Below, piece by piece: positions 10,075 to 22,381 of a stretch of 64,000 bases of DNA. The notes under the pieces were generated by a model. It saw only the letters and a list, made by a program, of their open reading frames with translations, made no database searches and was not told where the DNA came from. The translations under genes were made by a program, and so were the position numbers. The first letter of the stretch is position 1. Each line of letters begins with the position of its first letter. This stretch comes from Phytophthora hibernalis (taxonomy: Eukaryota > Oomycota > Peronosporomycetes > Peronosporales > Peronosporaceae): contig JAAKBF010000001.1 in NCBI GenBank assembly GCA_012656075.1, forward strand, positions 930,001-994,000. The letters run 5' to 3'.

Positions 10075-12468
10075 CTAGTGGAGATCGTCTTCCATTACTA
10101 GACAACGGCAAAATCTGCTGGTTGCTGCGAACAACGAGATCTCATCGCTGTCTTCATTGTTGTCGATATTTGAATCGCCGTAAACACACCCGTCCGGGGC
10201 TACGTCCTCACTTTGGTCGTGCTGCATTGGGGCTCGTTTGGAACTTGTTTCCTTCATGCAGAACCGCTTGCTATCCAGCCGTACGCAGCTCTCCGTAGCT
10301 GATTGAACGGCGACGGCTACAGCTTTGGTGACCACAGGGTTTTGATCTGGTGTTCTCCGACGACCAACTTGTTCACTGAGTCGAAGGAGCCGAGGTGACA
10401 CCCCATGTCTGTCCTGTGGCCTGGGAGGAAGCATCTCGGGGGTGCCATGGCATCTCGCCACTCTTTCATCTCACGATTGTGCTGGCGGAACGCATTGCGC
10501 ACCGACAATCTCGAGGAGAGAGGCCGTGATTTCCAGGAAAATGTGTCGGCCAATGCTGCAGCAACAGGCTGCGGACACGGTTCCGCCCGACGAGCGCTGT
10601 GGCATCTGCGCGCGGAAGAGAAATTGGCTGTTTGCCCTCCGTCACTTTTCCTTCTTGAGGAAACTTAGCTTTGTCCACGTTTAAGGCGATAACTCTATCG
10701 CTTGCACGGCGTTCATACAACATTCGTCTGGAGAGCTGGCGCCCCATGGCTGCCATAGTGGCTAATCGCTGCTCTTCTTGCTGCACGTTAAGCTGCGAGG
10801 CTCGACGATGCAGTTGAGCAATCTGCTGCCGGCGATTTTCTTGTACTGTGACCACAAAAGTGTGCGATCCTCCGCACGCGACCATTGTAGCGCCAGTGCC
10901 CGAGATTTTGTGAACTGCCACGGGAAGCAGCGCTACCGACGTGTAGGTTCCAGGTCCGTGTCAGGCAAACCTAATTGGCCTTCCTCGCCGAAACCCCAAG
11001 CAAATAGAGTGCCGTTTTGACAAAGCGCCGTGGAATGCCATTCACCAAAGGAAAGACTTGTCACCCCCATGTCTTGCAATACTCGTACGCGCGTCGGTAC
11101 GCATCGCGATCGCGACTTGCCCAATCCAAGTTGGCCAAATGCACCGTTCCCCCACGTGAAAACGTCTCCGCTGGCAGCCACAACACCGCTATGTCCTCCT
11201 CCGCATGCTATCGACATGACTGGGGTACCTTTCAGCGAATTGATAAGCGTAGGAACCAAACAGCTTTCGTGGTTACCATGCCCTAGTCGACCGTCGTCCC
11301 CAATTCCCCACGAATACACACGAGTTCCGCTGAGCGCCAACGTATGGTACATTCCACAGGATATTTCGACATTTTCTGGCGAGGTGTCCACCTCCATTTC
11401 TCCCGGCCAGGACGCCTTGCTTGATTCAGCGAGTGGGTCAACAACGACGTGCATCTTGCGGAAGAAAGGAATGTGCTCGAAACTGGTTCGGTCGATACGG
11501 TCACCCATACCAAGTTGTCCTGCAACGTTGCTGCCGCACGCTAGTACGTTGGTCTTCGTCATAATGAACGACTGGCCACCTCCGCAAGCAATCCCTCGAA
11601 CGCTGACTACCCTGTCCACTCGATATGGAGTAGCCACCGGTTGTGCCGACTTCGAACCCATTCCTAGTTGCCCAAAACTGTTGTCACCCCAGGCGAAAAC
11701 CCGGCCATCGACGCTCATGCATAGCGTATGATTACTGCCGCACGCCACGTACTGCACACACGTGGACGTGAGATGCGGGACCCGTATCGGTTCCTGTGAA
11801 GACTCAAGAATGGCATCACCTTGTCCGAGCTGCCCACTTGAGCCTAATCCAAAGCAGTATAGGTTGGAGTACACATCCACGACAGCTGAATGAGCTTTAC
11901 CGCATGCAAGTTGCAGCGGATGCAGCCACCGACTGGAAAACGGCGTTGGTATCGCCGTGTTGGCATCTCCATTCGTGCCGAGTCGACCATCAATGCCACA
12001 TCCAAACCCAAAGAGGAAAGTGGCTTCCTTCTGTAACACACATACAAACAGTGAGGGCAGCGACGTGGTTGCATTGTAGACTTCGTCGAACGTCTCGTTG
12101 ATCTTGTGGTGGATTTGAAATGTGCGCAGTTCTGAGTCAGCAGAACTTGTCACGGTGATCTCTCGTGTTTGACGCCAGTCTTTGGAAGTGACGACAAGCT
12201 GCGTGGGCGACGCCGTGATGCCGATCTTGTTCATGATCACTCGCACGTGGATCATCACCCCTTTGCCCTTCATAGCAAGAACGAGGCAATCTATCACGAT
12301 GAAGTACATCAGCAGCAACGTCAGGCATGCAAACCATACCTTGGACGGCGGTCGTGTGAGCTTCAGACGGTAGCGAATCTCACTGCCTTGCCGAAGCCGC
12401 ACATACTTGGGATAGATTCGCACAAGTTGCTGCTTTCTTGGGTCCTCAAGCCGTAGCAGCTCCTCCAT
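10075..12468 (-). CDS. RCC1-repeat (regulator of chromosome condensation-like) protein with one in-frame intron
   Basis: Most of the protein is a seven-bladed RCC1-type propeller. Repeated signatures run from GFGCGIDGRLG to GLGSSGQLGQG, WGDNSFGQLGMG, CGSNVAGQLGMG, WGIGDDGRLGHG, WGNGAFGQLGLG and WGFGEEGQLGLP. The N-terminus (IYPKYVRLRQGSEIRYRLKL) could be a beta-sandwich segment. An apparent membrane helix near residue 45-68 is an intron read through: bases 12268-12339 begin GTATGG, end AAG, are 72 nt long and so do not break the frame. Frame changes near 10930, 10545 and 10450 each fit one missing base. Correcting them and removing the intron gives about 774 residues with a basic coiled C-terminus (RRQQIAQLHRRASQLNV). 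Possible roles are exchange factor or scaffold; the sequence does not decide. Confidence 0.8.
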
Positions 12469-12589
12469 CGCAGGTTATGTAAAATTTGAACCAGATGAGC
12501 CTCGATGCAGCGAGCAACAGAGTATTTTGGGATGCCATTTTCATTCTAAGGACAGCACTCACTCGATACCGCAATATTTCAGCCAGGCG

Positions 12590-14112
12590 CTATCGCCACG
12601 CGAGCCTGTCGTTGAATTCCGAAGAGTATGTCGATCTCCCTTGAAATGACGACGGCGCCAGTGGGTATCGCGGGTTGGTCATAATTGGATTCGTGAGGTG
12701 ATTGAAGCCGCTTCTCCGACGGTAATTGTGCTGCTCTACTGAGGTTACACCTGGAGAATTTGTAGAGCCTCTAAGGGCCTTCCTGGGGCAATCCGCTTCA
12801 CCGAGCGTAGTTTCACATGCTGCACATCGCGCTGGGGAATCTTGGCCCTTGGTTCGAGCCCCTCGACGATTGGGTCGATCAGACCTGGTTTGTTGTCGGG
12901 CAGGCAAGAGAGCGTCGTCTGTTTGGGTAGTTTTATCGGCAAGTACGGGCAGCGTTCGAGGCTGTGGTATTGACGGATCCACATCGTTTCCGAACGATAC
13001 TCTTTTGTTCTTCCGGTATCTGGTTGTTGGTGCACTGATCCGTTCGGGAGCAGTACTGACTGATGTCATGCTAGCATCTTTCACGCCGCTTTGATGAGCG
13101 CGAGTCCGCGACACTACTGGCTCAGACCGCTTGGATTCTTCATCACGACCACCAAGAAATTCTCGCCTCGCCTGGTTTGCGACGTTCATCGCGTCCGGGC
13201 CTGTCAAGACTGGCCGACGCTTCCCGCGTGCCGACTCGGATCGAGGCCAGCTCTCGGTGTCCATGTTGAGCGTACGAAACACCGACGAACCGCCAAACGT
13301 TCGCTCAGCTCCGGATAGAGCTTGTCGCTTGTAGTGCGACACCCTGGAATTGTTTCTGCTGTTATCGGTACCTCCGCTTTGGTGAATGTAGCTGTTGCTA
13401 AGATCATCCCACACATTGGTTCGCTTTGCTGGAGACCGAAATCTTTTCCCACTCGTCCTGTTCATTCTGTACCGATCAGCCTGTTCCGTGGTTACTCCTG
13501 CAGCATTATATTGAGCTCGAGGATTGGGGATAGCCGCATCACTCGCTTGCAGCCGTCGACCACGTTGGTACCGTGGACTCGATAAAGGGAGGAAGGGCGA
13601 CGGTGAACCCTCCACAGGCGGTGGACGGGTTGGACTCCGCGATGGAATCGCATCAGTCGCAGTAGTAGCAGCAGCGACTCGATCTAGAATATCCTCTTTC
13701 GCCGGACTCACAGCGATGGATCGACCCACCACTACAGGCTCCTCCTCCTCCGATCTATCGTCACTATCCACTTCAATGGCCGTGTCTTCCTCTGCTCCAT
13801 CTTCACCATGATGATAAGGCAATGGCCTCTCGTCTACATCTTCCATAGAGGTATACCTCTCCGGACCAGCATCTTCCGTCATCTCCAGCGTCCTCGCCAC
13901 CTTCTACAACGTCCAATCACACACAAAATTCAGCCTCGGAGCCTCACCACGTCTCGTATCAAATGGCAACTCACCTGCGGTGTCTGCGTCTGCTGCTGTT
14001 TGGCCTCTTCGTTCCACGCGAAGAAGGCCGGTGTCGTCACGTGACGTCTGCTTGCCTTACCCGCAGGCGTGCGAGGTCTATCCCAGTCGGGGATTCCCTC
14101 ACGAGGCTCCAT
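12590..14112 (-). CDS. Uncharacterised disordered protein, two exons
   Basis: Exon 1 (13975-14112) encodes MEPREGIPDWDRPRTPAGKA and ends after TQTPQ. The intron 13904-13974 (71 nt) has GTGAGT and a TTGTAG acceptor, and exon 2 runs 13903-12590. Joined, this gives about 483 residues rich in Arg, Ser, Pro, Glu and Asp, with no recognisable fold. An early acidic stretch (SDDRSEEEEP) and a KRVSFGNDVD segment resembling a protein-phosphatase-1 RVxF docking motif are visible. A CAACETTLGEADC cysteine pair-like motif lies near the C-terminus. Function is unknown. The start is the first ATG of the open 5' frame; a further upstream exon cannot be excluded. Confidence 0.6.
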
Positions 14113-14457
14113 CTGCCGTCGATGCTGCTCGCAGAGTAGATCCTGAGGCAGAAAATGGAATTCAGGACGTTGATAAGCAATTGTGCACGCTACAGGGAGC
14201 TTCAGAGCGTGTACAACGCACCAGTCGATTCAGCGCCTTCGACACTTTGAACACGCGCTGGTGGATCAAGCGGTCTGCCATCGTGGGCAGCTGTAGACAC
14301 GCGACAATCTGCTGACAAGTCGAGCTTTACTCTTTGATTGTGGGAATGACGTTGCTTTTCAAACTTTCAAAATGAGCAACTTAGTATTCGAAATGAGCAA
14401 CTTAAGATGAGAAGCGTTCTAAGTACGACTGGAAGATGGCTACATTAGATTGGGCAG
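14113..14457. other. Intergenic, no gene recognised
   Basis: The spacer contains the near-direct repeat aatgagcaacttaa/gtat around 14370-14408. It probably carries the promoter of the disordered-protein gene on one side and the 3' region of the membrane-protein gene on the other. Confidence 0.4.
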
Positions 14458-15173
14458 TTAGGCGGCGACACTGCCCACGAGACGTTGAATCTTGTCGAGC
14501 TGCTGGGCGCGCGCGACTTCGGCCTTGGTGTTGTCGCCGATCAGTCTCAGGACGCCGAAGCTGGCCAGGAAGTAGAGGATACAAAGAGGCGAGGCCTCCA
14601 CGGCCGAGAAGCTCAGATGCAGCAGCACCGAGCAACACAGCCAGATGAGGACGTAGCTGCCGGAGAAGAAGAGGCTCTGGCCCAGACTGTGGCTTCGGCC
14701 TGCACGCACGTACTCTCGCGTACTCAGGATGCTGGCGAAGGCCACAAGCTTCAGTCCGAGACAAAGCGGCAGGCGGGATGTGTACGAGCTTCCCGTCAGC
14801 AGCTGAAGCAGCAGAATGGCTTCGTAGCCGGCCAGCACGAGTCCAGCGTAGCCTATGGTGCTCTGTGCAATGGAAGAATGGCAGCAATTTAATGCATTGC
14901 AATTGAAATCGACCTCAGAGGGAGGTAAGGAGCGTTCTCACCTTCCACATGAGGTTGAAGGCGTCCACATCATCGATAGAGGCACGGAGGTGGTCTGTCG
15001 GCCAGCAAAAGTGCAGAGTTCAGGTGAGTCTCCCTTCAATTCGACTTTTTCTAATACAATGCAGCATTGTACTGACCTTCCAGTGACTGCATACGCATAC
15101 GTGTGGCTTCCGGATCGTATGCATCCTCGCGAGTGACGCCTGCAAGACGGCGCTGTCTGCTGCGAAGTCCCAT
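14458..15173 (-). CDS. Small multi-pass membrane protein, three exons, family not recognised
   Basis: The gene was reconstructed from splice sites. Exon 1 is 15077-15173 (MGLRSRQRRLAGVTREDAYD), exon 2 is 14942-14994 and exon 3 is 14862-14458. The introns are 82 and 79 nt with GT-AG ends, and phases agree exactly with no correction needed. The 184-residue product has a basic N-terminus and the segment DHLRASIDDVDAFNLMWK, then about four hydrophobic spans: GYAGLVLAGYEAILLLQLL, LCLGLKLVAFASIL, SLFFSGSYVLIWLCCSVLL and PLCILYFLASFGVL. A short charged tail closes it. It is an integral membrane protein of an endomembrane or organelle; I do not recognise the family. Confidence 0.7.
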
Positions 15174-15272
15174 ACTCAAGGGTCTGCTTCAGAAGTAACT
15201 AAGTGTCATTATTTAGAGTCATCCACTCAGACGTCTTAGTGCCATCTACCCCCATAACCAGACCAGACGCCA

Positions 15273-17416
15273 ATGCCGCAGTGGGCCGACCTCCTCTTCG
15301 GCGCCGCCAGCTCCGACGACAGCAGCAGCAATAGCGATGATGAGAGCGGACTCGATGCGGACGACATGGCCTTCCTCGTGGACCTCGCGTCGTCCTCTCC
15401 CGGCTCCCAAGTCGCCTCAGCCTCAGCCTCAACTGAAGCTACTGCGGTAGACGATGACGACGACGACATTCAGATCCTGACGGAGGCGGAGGCGGCGGCC
15501 GAAGTGGCAGCGGCGGCTCAGCGTGCAGCGGAAGACCCCAACGCCTCGCGAAAGAGGAAGCGCCCGCGCGTGGAGACGCGGCCGGAGCCGACGGAGTGCA
15601 CCATCTGTTGCGAGGACTGCACCATCGTGGGCCGCCATCGCCTCGTGGCGCTCAAGTGCGGCCACTTGTTCGGCAGGAAATGCATCGAGCGCTGGATCAA
15701 CGAGAGACACGTGTCCCAACTGCAGCGCTCGTGTACAGCGCTCTGACATTTGTCTCTTGTTCTCGGATCACGTGGCGGTAGTGGACAACTCCGGACTGGA
15801 AGACATGACGACGAAGTTTGAGGAACAAAAGCAGAAATTCACCAAGTTGGAGAAGGAGGTGACGAGTGTCAAACAGCAGCTCGAGACAAAGACGAACGAG
15901 GCCGCACGGATGCAAGTAGAACTCGCGAAGTTCAAGAAATTCTTCGCTGATGTGCGCTACAAGATGGAACACAGGGGACAGGCCATTTCTTCTGGTACGG
16001 TGGCGGTTTTGAACAGCCAAACTGCCTTTGCTGTAAGGCCAATTGCAGTGCCAGTTGCACAGTCACTGCCAAATTCTCAAGTGGGGATTTCCCCGGTAAT
16101 TTTGTCGCAGCCGCGTGCTACCGATGGAGCAGTCGCTTCGAGTAGCCAAGCTACAGTGGCGGAAGGTGTGAGTCCAATCTTGACGAGCAATGTTCACTCC
16201 AGTCAAGCCCCTGTACCTGTTACACAATCACTGCTGATGCCACAAGCAGGAGATTCTTTGACACGATTTCTGACGCCTCCTGTCATACAAGTACCTTCTG
16301 TCACTACCTCACCGCCATCTCCAGAATTCAATAACGACACATTTACCGCGTCCATACGCAAGTACAAGCCGGTGTATCATGTGCCCTTGTTAAGCGCACG
16401 TGTATTCAGCATTGCTCCTTCTTGCGCATTCGTCTGCATCGGAGAAAAATGAGTGCAGATTCTCACGGCATAATGATGATTTCGTCCCTTGATCCCACTC
16501 GTGATATTCGAATACCCGCTCACAGCTCCGACGTACGAGATATTGCTATCCATCGCACAGGAAATCTTATACTCACTGTGGCATTTGACGGCAAACTAGC
16601 TGTGACCAGCCTTCGGGACAAAAAGTAGTTATGCAAGTGGCATTCCCATCGGGCCGGCGTCAAGGGTGGTCATGCAGCTTTAGTGAAGCAGACCCTAATG
16701 CAATGTACTGCGGCCTCCAAGACGGATCCGTGGCGAAATACGACATGCGTAAGCCGGCAGCTGGAGAGCAGGGCATTGTCAAAAACTTTTCCCTTCCGGA
16801 ACGGCAACCGGTGCACTCGATTAAATTATTCCAAGGCCACCAAGAGACTCATACAGAAGGGCTTGCTGCGGCTACATTCCGTGGATTCTCGGTTTGGAAA
16901 GACGTTGCTGATGTTGCAATTGATTCCAATCGAGCGGTTGGCAATGGATCCGTAGCAGCAACACCGTTTTCGTACGCGCCAAGCGACCAGGCATGCTTTT
17001 CGCTGTCGTCGAATCAACTCCGTTCTAGCCAAATGGTGGCTTCATCGCGTGCTACGCCGACGAAGCACAGCGTGTTCGACTTGCAGACAATCGGAAGAGG
17101 ACAGCTTGTGCCAACGACAGAGTTTGCTGGTCATAAGGCGCCTTCGGTGCTGTCTCGGTCGGCTGTGTGGTCGGAGGCGGACGGTACCCATGTGGCGGCC
17201 TTGTGGTCGCACGATGCTGAGCGTGTGACGCTATGGAATGTTGCCAATCACCGTGAGGCTCACGGGCCAGAGCCTACCGCGTTGAGTGTGGCCAGCACCT
17301 CCATGCCGGTGGTTGATATCCAGCACGCCGTGGCCTACGGCAATTGGAGCTCCGGAACGGCGCTCTTTGGAACGATGACGTCTCGGCAGTTGTGTGTGTA
17401 TCGCGCCGGTCCGTGA
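15273..17416 (+). CDS. RFWD3-like RING finger and WD-repeat E3 ubiquitin ligase
   Basis: The order of parts matches RFWD3, the ligase that ubiquitinates RPA and RAD51 during fork and crosslink repair. First comes an acidic Ser/Asp-rich N-terminus. A C3HC4 RING follows (CTICCEDC, HRLVALKCGHLFGRKCIERW, then TCPNC after a frame change), and then SDICLLFS. A coiled coil comes next (EEQKQKFTKLEKEVTSVKQQ), then a Ser/Thr/Pro/Gln-rich linker. The C-terminal WD propeller includes HSSDVRDIAIHRTGNLIL, GWSCSFSEADPNAMYCGL, GSVAKYDMRKP and VDIQHAVAYG. Four frames are used. The RING break near 15715 fits loss of one AC unit. The breaks at 16450 and 16622 each fall in a run of five A where six would restore the frame. 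The corrected product is about 715 residues. Confidence 0.85.
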
Positions 17417-18258
17417 ACCCAATTGGTCTTCGTTTTAATTGCTTTGATATGTTAATGTGCCATGCGATTGAAGCTCGTCATTCTGGCGTTGCAGTCACAG
17501 ATGGCTACATCTTCTTTTTTTGCTAATCGCGTCGCTTCAAGATGAATACATGTACCCATATTTTGGTACGCGCTTGACGCCATTCGTTTCCGAAAGCGAA
17601 GTGAACATGGATACACTTTGAGGAGCTGGAGTGCAGCACTACAATGCTACAACGTCATGCAAGTCCCCGCCTGCAGTTTCTGCGAGTATCAATTGAAGTG
17701 ATGAAGGTGGAGAGGTGCAGACAGCATTAGGGTAATTGTCAAATGCAGTCATACAAACAGCTTCCTTTTGATACTTCAGTAAATGCACCAAATAGCGCAA
17801 TACAGAGCCAAATGCAAATACCCCCATGGACGGAGCTCCTCCCTTAGTCCATGTACCTCACTCATTCGCTTGCCACCAAGCACGACGAGACATCAATCCA
17901 CTTCCTTCAAGCGCTGTGCTAATTCATACCTATTTATCCTAAATATCTGTCAATTACACTAATCCCTATTAATTAGCCAACCCACGAGTAAGCGACCAAA
18001 GAGAAGAAGACGCCGAGGAGCTCAAAGAGGCCTCTGGGGTCTTAGAAGAGGTGCGTTGCGCAGCCGTTCCCGACTGCTGTGGGCGGAATATGGCGCTACT
18101 AAGCCGCCCATAAGCAGCGCCGGCGTCTGCTCTATCGCGCAGTGTCGTTTTCTGCCGGATCCGAGCCCGTCTTCTAAGCCATTATTGCGCGTGTTTTTCC
18201 GTCGTGTTTAGCAGCCTCACACGCATATCCGAGCGCCTATCCCCCGCCTGTTGTTCGC
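17417..18258. other. Intergenic, no gene recognised
   Basis: The 840-base spacer holds 3' sequence of the RFWD3-like gene and the upstream region of the importin-like gene. No ORF with protein-like composition and no RNA gene was recognised. Confidence 0.5.
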
Positions 18259-20804
18259 ATGAGCGGATCGTTCAAAGCCAGCAGCAGCCAGAAAGCGTTC
18301 CTGTCCCCCACGGACGTGGCCGAGCTCACAGCCGCAGCGGTGGCGGCGCTGCCCAGTTCCTTGTCGCAGGCCAATCTGTCGCTCAAGAAGTCGTCGTCCA
18401 GCGCCCACCGCACTGAGAACGGGGACATTGTGCACCACCACCAGGCCACACATCGTGGGGCAACGCTACGCTCGTGACGTCCACGACCACAACGATCCAC
18501 CACATGGCCAAACCTGGCGTCGCGGCCCCCTCCGGGGTGGCGGCCAGCTCGGTGTTGGCTCCACAGTCGCAGTTCTCGTTGCACTCTCATGGCCATCACC
18601 ACCACCACCACCTCGCACACGGAGCGAGTCTGCTGGCCAATGGGAGTCTTAGCGGACTGGCGACCGGAAGTGGACTGGATGGAGCAATGTCTACAGGACT
18701 GGCCGCGTCGCCGACGTTTCAGGGCGATCTGAATCAGATCGACGCTGGGTTGAACTCGGAAGACGCAGATGTGCAACTTGAAGCGGCCAAGAAGCTGCGT
18801 GTGTTGCTCTCGTCGGAGCGAGACTTGCTTATTCGTCAGGTAGGTGGCGCTGCGTAGCTGAGGCTCGGAGCAGCTGAACTGACCGATTTAATGCTGCTTT
18901 GGCACTTGTTGTCGCCCTTAAGATGTTGGAGAAGAACTGGACCCCACGACTGATCAAGTGGCTGAGGCTGCGAGACCGACCGACGCTGCAAGTGGAAGCG
19001 CTGTGGGCACTCACAAACATTGCAGCAGGAGCGACGGACAACACATCCGTGCTGCTGCAGAATGGTGTGATCCCGACACTCGTTTCGTTGTTGGACTCGA
19101 CTAATGAAGAGGTAGGCTGGGAGTAGGAGAGGGTCTCCTATCGGCACGTTGTGAGCTGGTTGCTGAGTTTTCGTGTACATGGGGTGGCTCGAGTAGGTGC
19201 TGGAGCAGTCCGTGTGGGTTCTTGGTAACTTGGCTGGCGAAGGTGCTGCTACAAGGGACTTGGTGCTCACTGCCGGTGCGCTGACGCCTCTGGTGAACAA
19301 CCTGAAGAAAACCTCGTGGGACCGTCTGTCGCTGCTTCGTATCTTGACGTGGACAATTAGCAACCTGTGTGATGGCCAGCCGCGGCCAGTGTTCGACATC
19401 GGGCTCATTTTGCCGTACCTCGCGAAGATGCTGACAAGCACGGACACAGAAATCCTGAGCCATGTGTGCTGGGCTTTCTCACTTGTGCGATGGACCCAGT
19501 ACTCATATTCAAGCTGTAGTGGACTCTGATGTTTGCTTCCGGCTTGTTGAGCTGCTGAGTCACTCGTCTTGGCGTGTGACAAAGCCAGCACTTCGTGCGA
19601 TTGGGAACATTGTGTGCGCTGAAGATGACCACGACTACACGCAGCACATCATTGAGTGTGGAGCTGTGCCTTCGTTGCGGCGACTAATCGCTCATTCGAA
19701 TCGCGAGATCAAAAGGAGGCTTGCTGGACTCTGTCAAACATTGCGGCAGGCACGGTTGATCAGATTCAGTGCGTACTTGACTCGGGCTGTATTCCGTCAT
19801 TGATGGGACTGGCTGCGTCCGACACCACAGACGCCGAGGTGAAGAGTGAAGCGTGCTGGGTAGTTCTTAACGCTACGTCATGCGGTTCGGATAGTCAAAT
19901 CGAGTACCTCGTCAATCAGGGCTGTATTCAGATTCTAGGCAATCTCCTCGAGGAAACGAGCATGGTAATGATGGCGCTAGAAGGCTTGGAACGCATTCTT
20001 CAGGTGGGTGAGCTGGAGGCAAAGCGCACGGACTCGCCCAATCCGTATGCAAGTTTGATGGCTTCCGCAAACATAGAGACGTTGGTATCACACAAGTCGG
20101 CTACGGTAGCGAAGCGTGCGTCGCGCATCTGGCAACAACACTTTGTCACGTGCGCTATCTGCCTGGGTCCGTTTTCGAAACACTCGAACGACACATTCTT
20201 TTGCGCTGAGTGCAAGTGTAACGTGTGCAAGAATTGCGACTGCACGGTCTTCCATCTCAAGTATCAGGAGAGCCTTTGGAAGGAGGAGACGGAGAAGGAG
20301 ACGAACGAAAAACAAGCACGTCAGGCCTCTAAGCGTAGCAAACGTCAGAAGAAACGCCAGCGTACTAAGGAGCGTAAAGCAGCACTGCTCCGCGGCCAGA
20401 AGGCACCACTAAGCAATGGGAAGGGGTCGAAGCAAAACCAAAAGGGCCAACAGCAAGACAACTCGTCTTCAGATGAGGCTTCGTCGACCAAGTCTGAAGC
20501 AGGAGGTGGAGGAAATCGACGTCGACGGCATGATGCAGATGACTCCGCCTCAGAGAACGGCTCAAACATGTCGAACGAAGATGATGAAGATGGTGGTGCG
20601 ACTACCCCTGGCGACGAAGAAGAGGCTGCTATTGAGGAAGAGGTTAACGTCGACGCGCTGGACGAGATGGTGGATGCTAACGACAAGCTCGTGTCGTATC
20701 TGCTAGAGACTGGATCAATCATGGCGCTTGCCGAACGTTTGGACCTGGAGGACGACAGCATGTGGATTGTGGCGGAGAAGGATAGAACTGCTATCCACGC
20801 ATAA
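18259..20804 (+). CDS. Importin-alpha-like armadillo protein with C-terminal zinc-binding and acidic extension
   Basis: Exon 1 is 18259-18839, exon 2 is 18923-19111 and exon 3 is 19197-20804, with introns of 83 and 85 nt. The central part is a karyopherin-alpha armadillo array with the family's hallmark helices: LQVEALWALTNIAAG, QSVWVLGNLAGEG, KPALRAIGNIVCAED, KKEACWTLSNIAAGT and KSEACWVVLNATSCG. The end of the array, ALEGLERILQVGE, also matches. The N-terminus is Ser/Thr/His-rich and has no visible Arg/Lys-rich importin-beta-binding domain. After the array comes a Cys cluster (CAICLGPFSKH, FFCAECKCNVCKNCDC) typical of a zinc-binding module. A lysine-rich stretch and a long acidic tail follow. 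Frame changes near 18460 and 19712 fit single losses in runs of G and A; one near 19487 needs one extra or two missing bases. Product is about 790 residues. Confidence 0.8.
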
Positions 20805-21580
20805 GTGTGCACTGTCGACTCGACGCTTGCCAGCAAACTTGGGTAACCGGACGAACTGCCCCATCATCGCGCGGACCAGCATGACGGCTGTATGAAGAAA
20901 GTGAAATGAACGTAAGGGGCCGGCAACTCGGGGAGCTCTCCCACTGACAGGTAGGTAGGTATACACAGCAAGCGTTTGTCGCTCCAGTGCAACCAAGGCG
21001 TTTTGTAAATGCAATGCAAAAAGGTAAGCAGACACAGCAAGCTGGATGGCGCCACACCAGCACTAGGGTGAACGTGATAACAAAAACAACAAAGACAACA
21101 AACTTGTGCACTCGTCCACTTCGTCCGACGGCGACAGATTCTAAAAAATCCACGACAGTATTTAAATCTGAGCTCATCTCCAAAACTTCTTAACGATAGC
21201 ACCTTCAAATGCGAATCAGCAGAAGCATGGCAAACCATACCACTGCATGTACAACGCGAATACCCCACAAAATCGACGATCGAATGAAAGCCCGCAAAAT
21301 AATCAACTCTTACGTCCCTCGATTCACGTTAGCAGCTACCCCAAACGAAACGCAGTCTGCTAACCCAATCCAGCCGACCTGCTGAGGCCTGGAGGCTTCC
21401 TCTCCTCACAGACACATCGATTCACCGAGCGAGACAAAGCTAGCGAGCATCCGAGCTGAAAAAATCCGAGCGGGCGTGGCCAACTTGCTTTCCTGCCTGG
21501 TTTTTCTTCGTCCCTGCGTCGTCGAGTATCTAGTTGCTGCTGTCTGTACAGCCAGCTCCTGAGTGTGTCCACGAATAAAC
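20805..21580. other. Convergent intergenic region, no gene recognised
   Basis: This lies between the 3' ends of the importin-like gene and eS27. It has short simple repeats (aggtaggtagg near 20951) but no supported coding sequence. Confidence 0.5.
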
Positions 21581-22113
21581 TTACTCCGTCTTCTTGCGGT
21601 ACTGACAGCCGTCCGTGAGGCGAGCCTTGCCGCCCGTAGGCTGGCACAGCATCACCGAGCACGAGCCGCACAGCACGACCGTCTGAGCGTGGCTGAAGAC
21701 CGTCGTAATGTTGAAGCATCCCGGGCACTTGACGTCCATGAAGTACGAGTTGGGGGCCTGTACGAGGCGACGAAGCTTGTGCTTGGAGGCCTCATCGGCG
21801 GCAGAAGGGTGCAGAAGGTCACGAGCCTAGTGACAGCATCAATAAAATCCTTTGGTTAGTTGCGCTGGCCCATTATTGCTGATATTTAGCTGCTGGTAAT
21901 CGCTGTAGCTGGTGTGAGCTGCTTATTGAGGGAGGAAGAGTCCTTATTGACGCTATGTATCCGCTGGATTGACCTGTTTTGCTGCTGCTTTTAAGGGGTT
22001 TTAGCCTTATTTGACTGCTCTCTTCCTCCCCATTGAAAGCTTCTCTCATCGCTTTAGCTGATGCGTTCACTCCGCTGCCCGGTACGCGCTGACTGACGCA
22101 GAAAGCTTACCAT
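21581..22113 (-). CDS. RPS27: 40S ribosomal protein eS27 (RPS27), two exons, first coding exon is only ATG
   Basis: Exon 2 (21581-21826) reads ARDLLHPSAADEASKHKLRR, then VQAPNSYFMDVKCPGCFNIT, TVFSHAQTVVLCGSCSVMLC and QPTGGKARLTDGCQYRKK. This matches eS27, including its C4 zinc finger (CPGC and CGSC). The exon begins exactly after a CTAG acceptor. The start codon is the ATG at 22111-22113, directly followed by GTAAGC, so the 284-nt intron separates the initiator codon from the rest. The product is 82 residues, the family's usual length. The protein is part of the small ribosomal subunit. The real frame is too broken by the intron to appear as a long ORF from an ATG. Upstream it is divergent from GLE1, about 270 bases away. 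Confidence 0.95.
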
Positions 22114-22381
22114 GATTGCGCTGTTCTGGGTCACGAAGAAAGGAAGAAGGCGAGTGGTTTGGCCTTGGCTCAGTGCGGCTCGGAAGGCGCGATATGAATG
22201 GTGGAGACGTCTGCGGTTCCGACTTTACGGTTACGGTTCGCGTCCACGGTCCAACTGGCGTGGGTCACATCATAATCCAAATTGGTTTGACACAAAACGA
22301 CACAATTTCCAACGGATACAAACGTCAAGTGACGATGCACAATTTGCGAAATAGTCCACCCACCGATTATAGCCGATAGTG

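Noticed and set aside
18600..18620. Histidine run in the importin-like N-terminus as a purification-tag artefact
   Set aside because: It lies in native-looking His/Ser/Ala-rich sequence, with no vector sequence around it.
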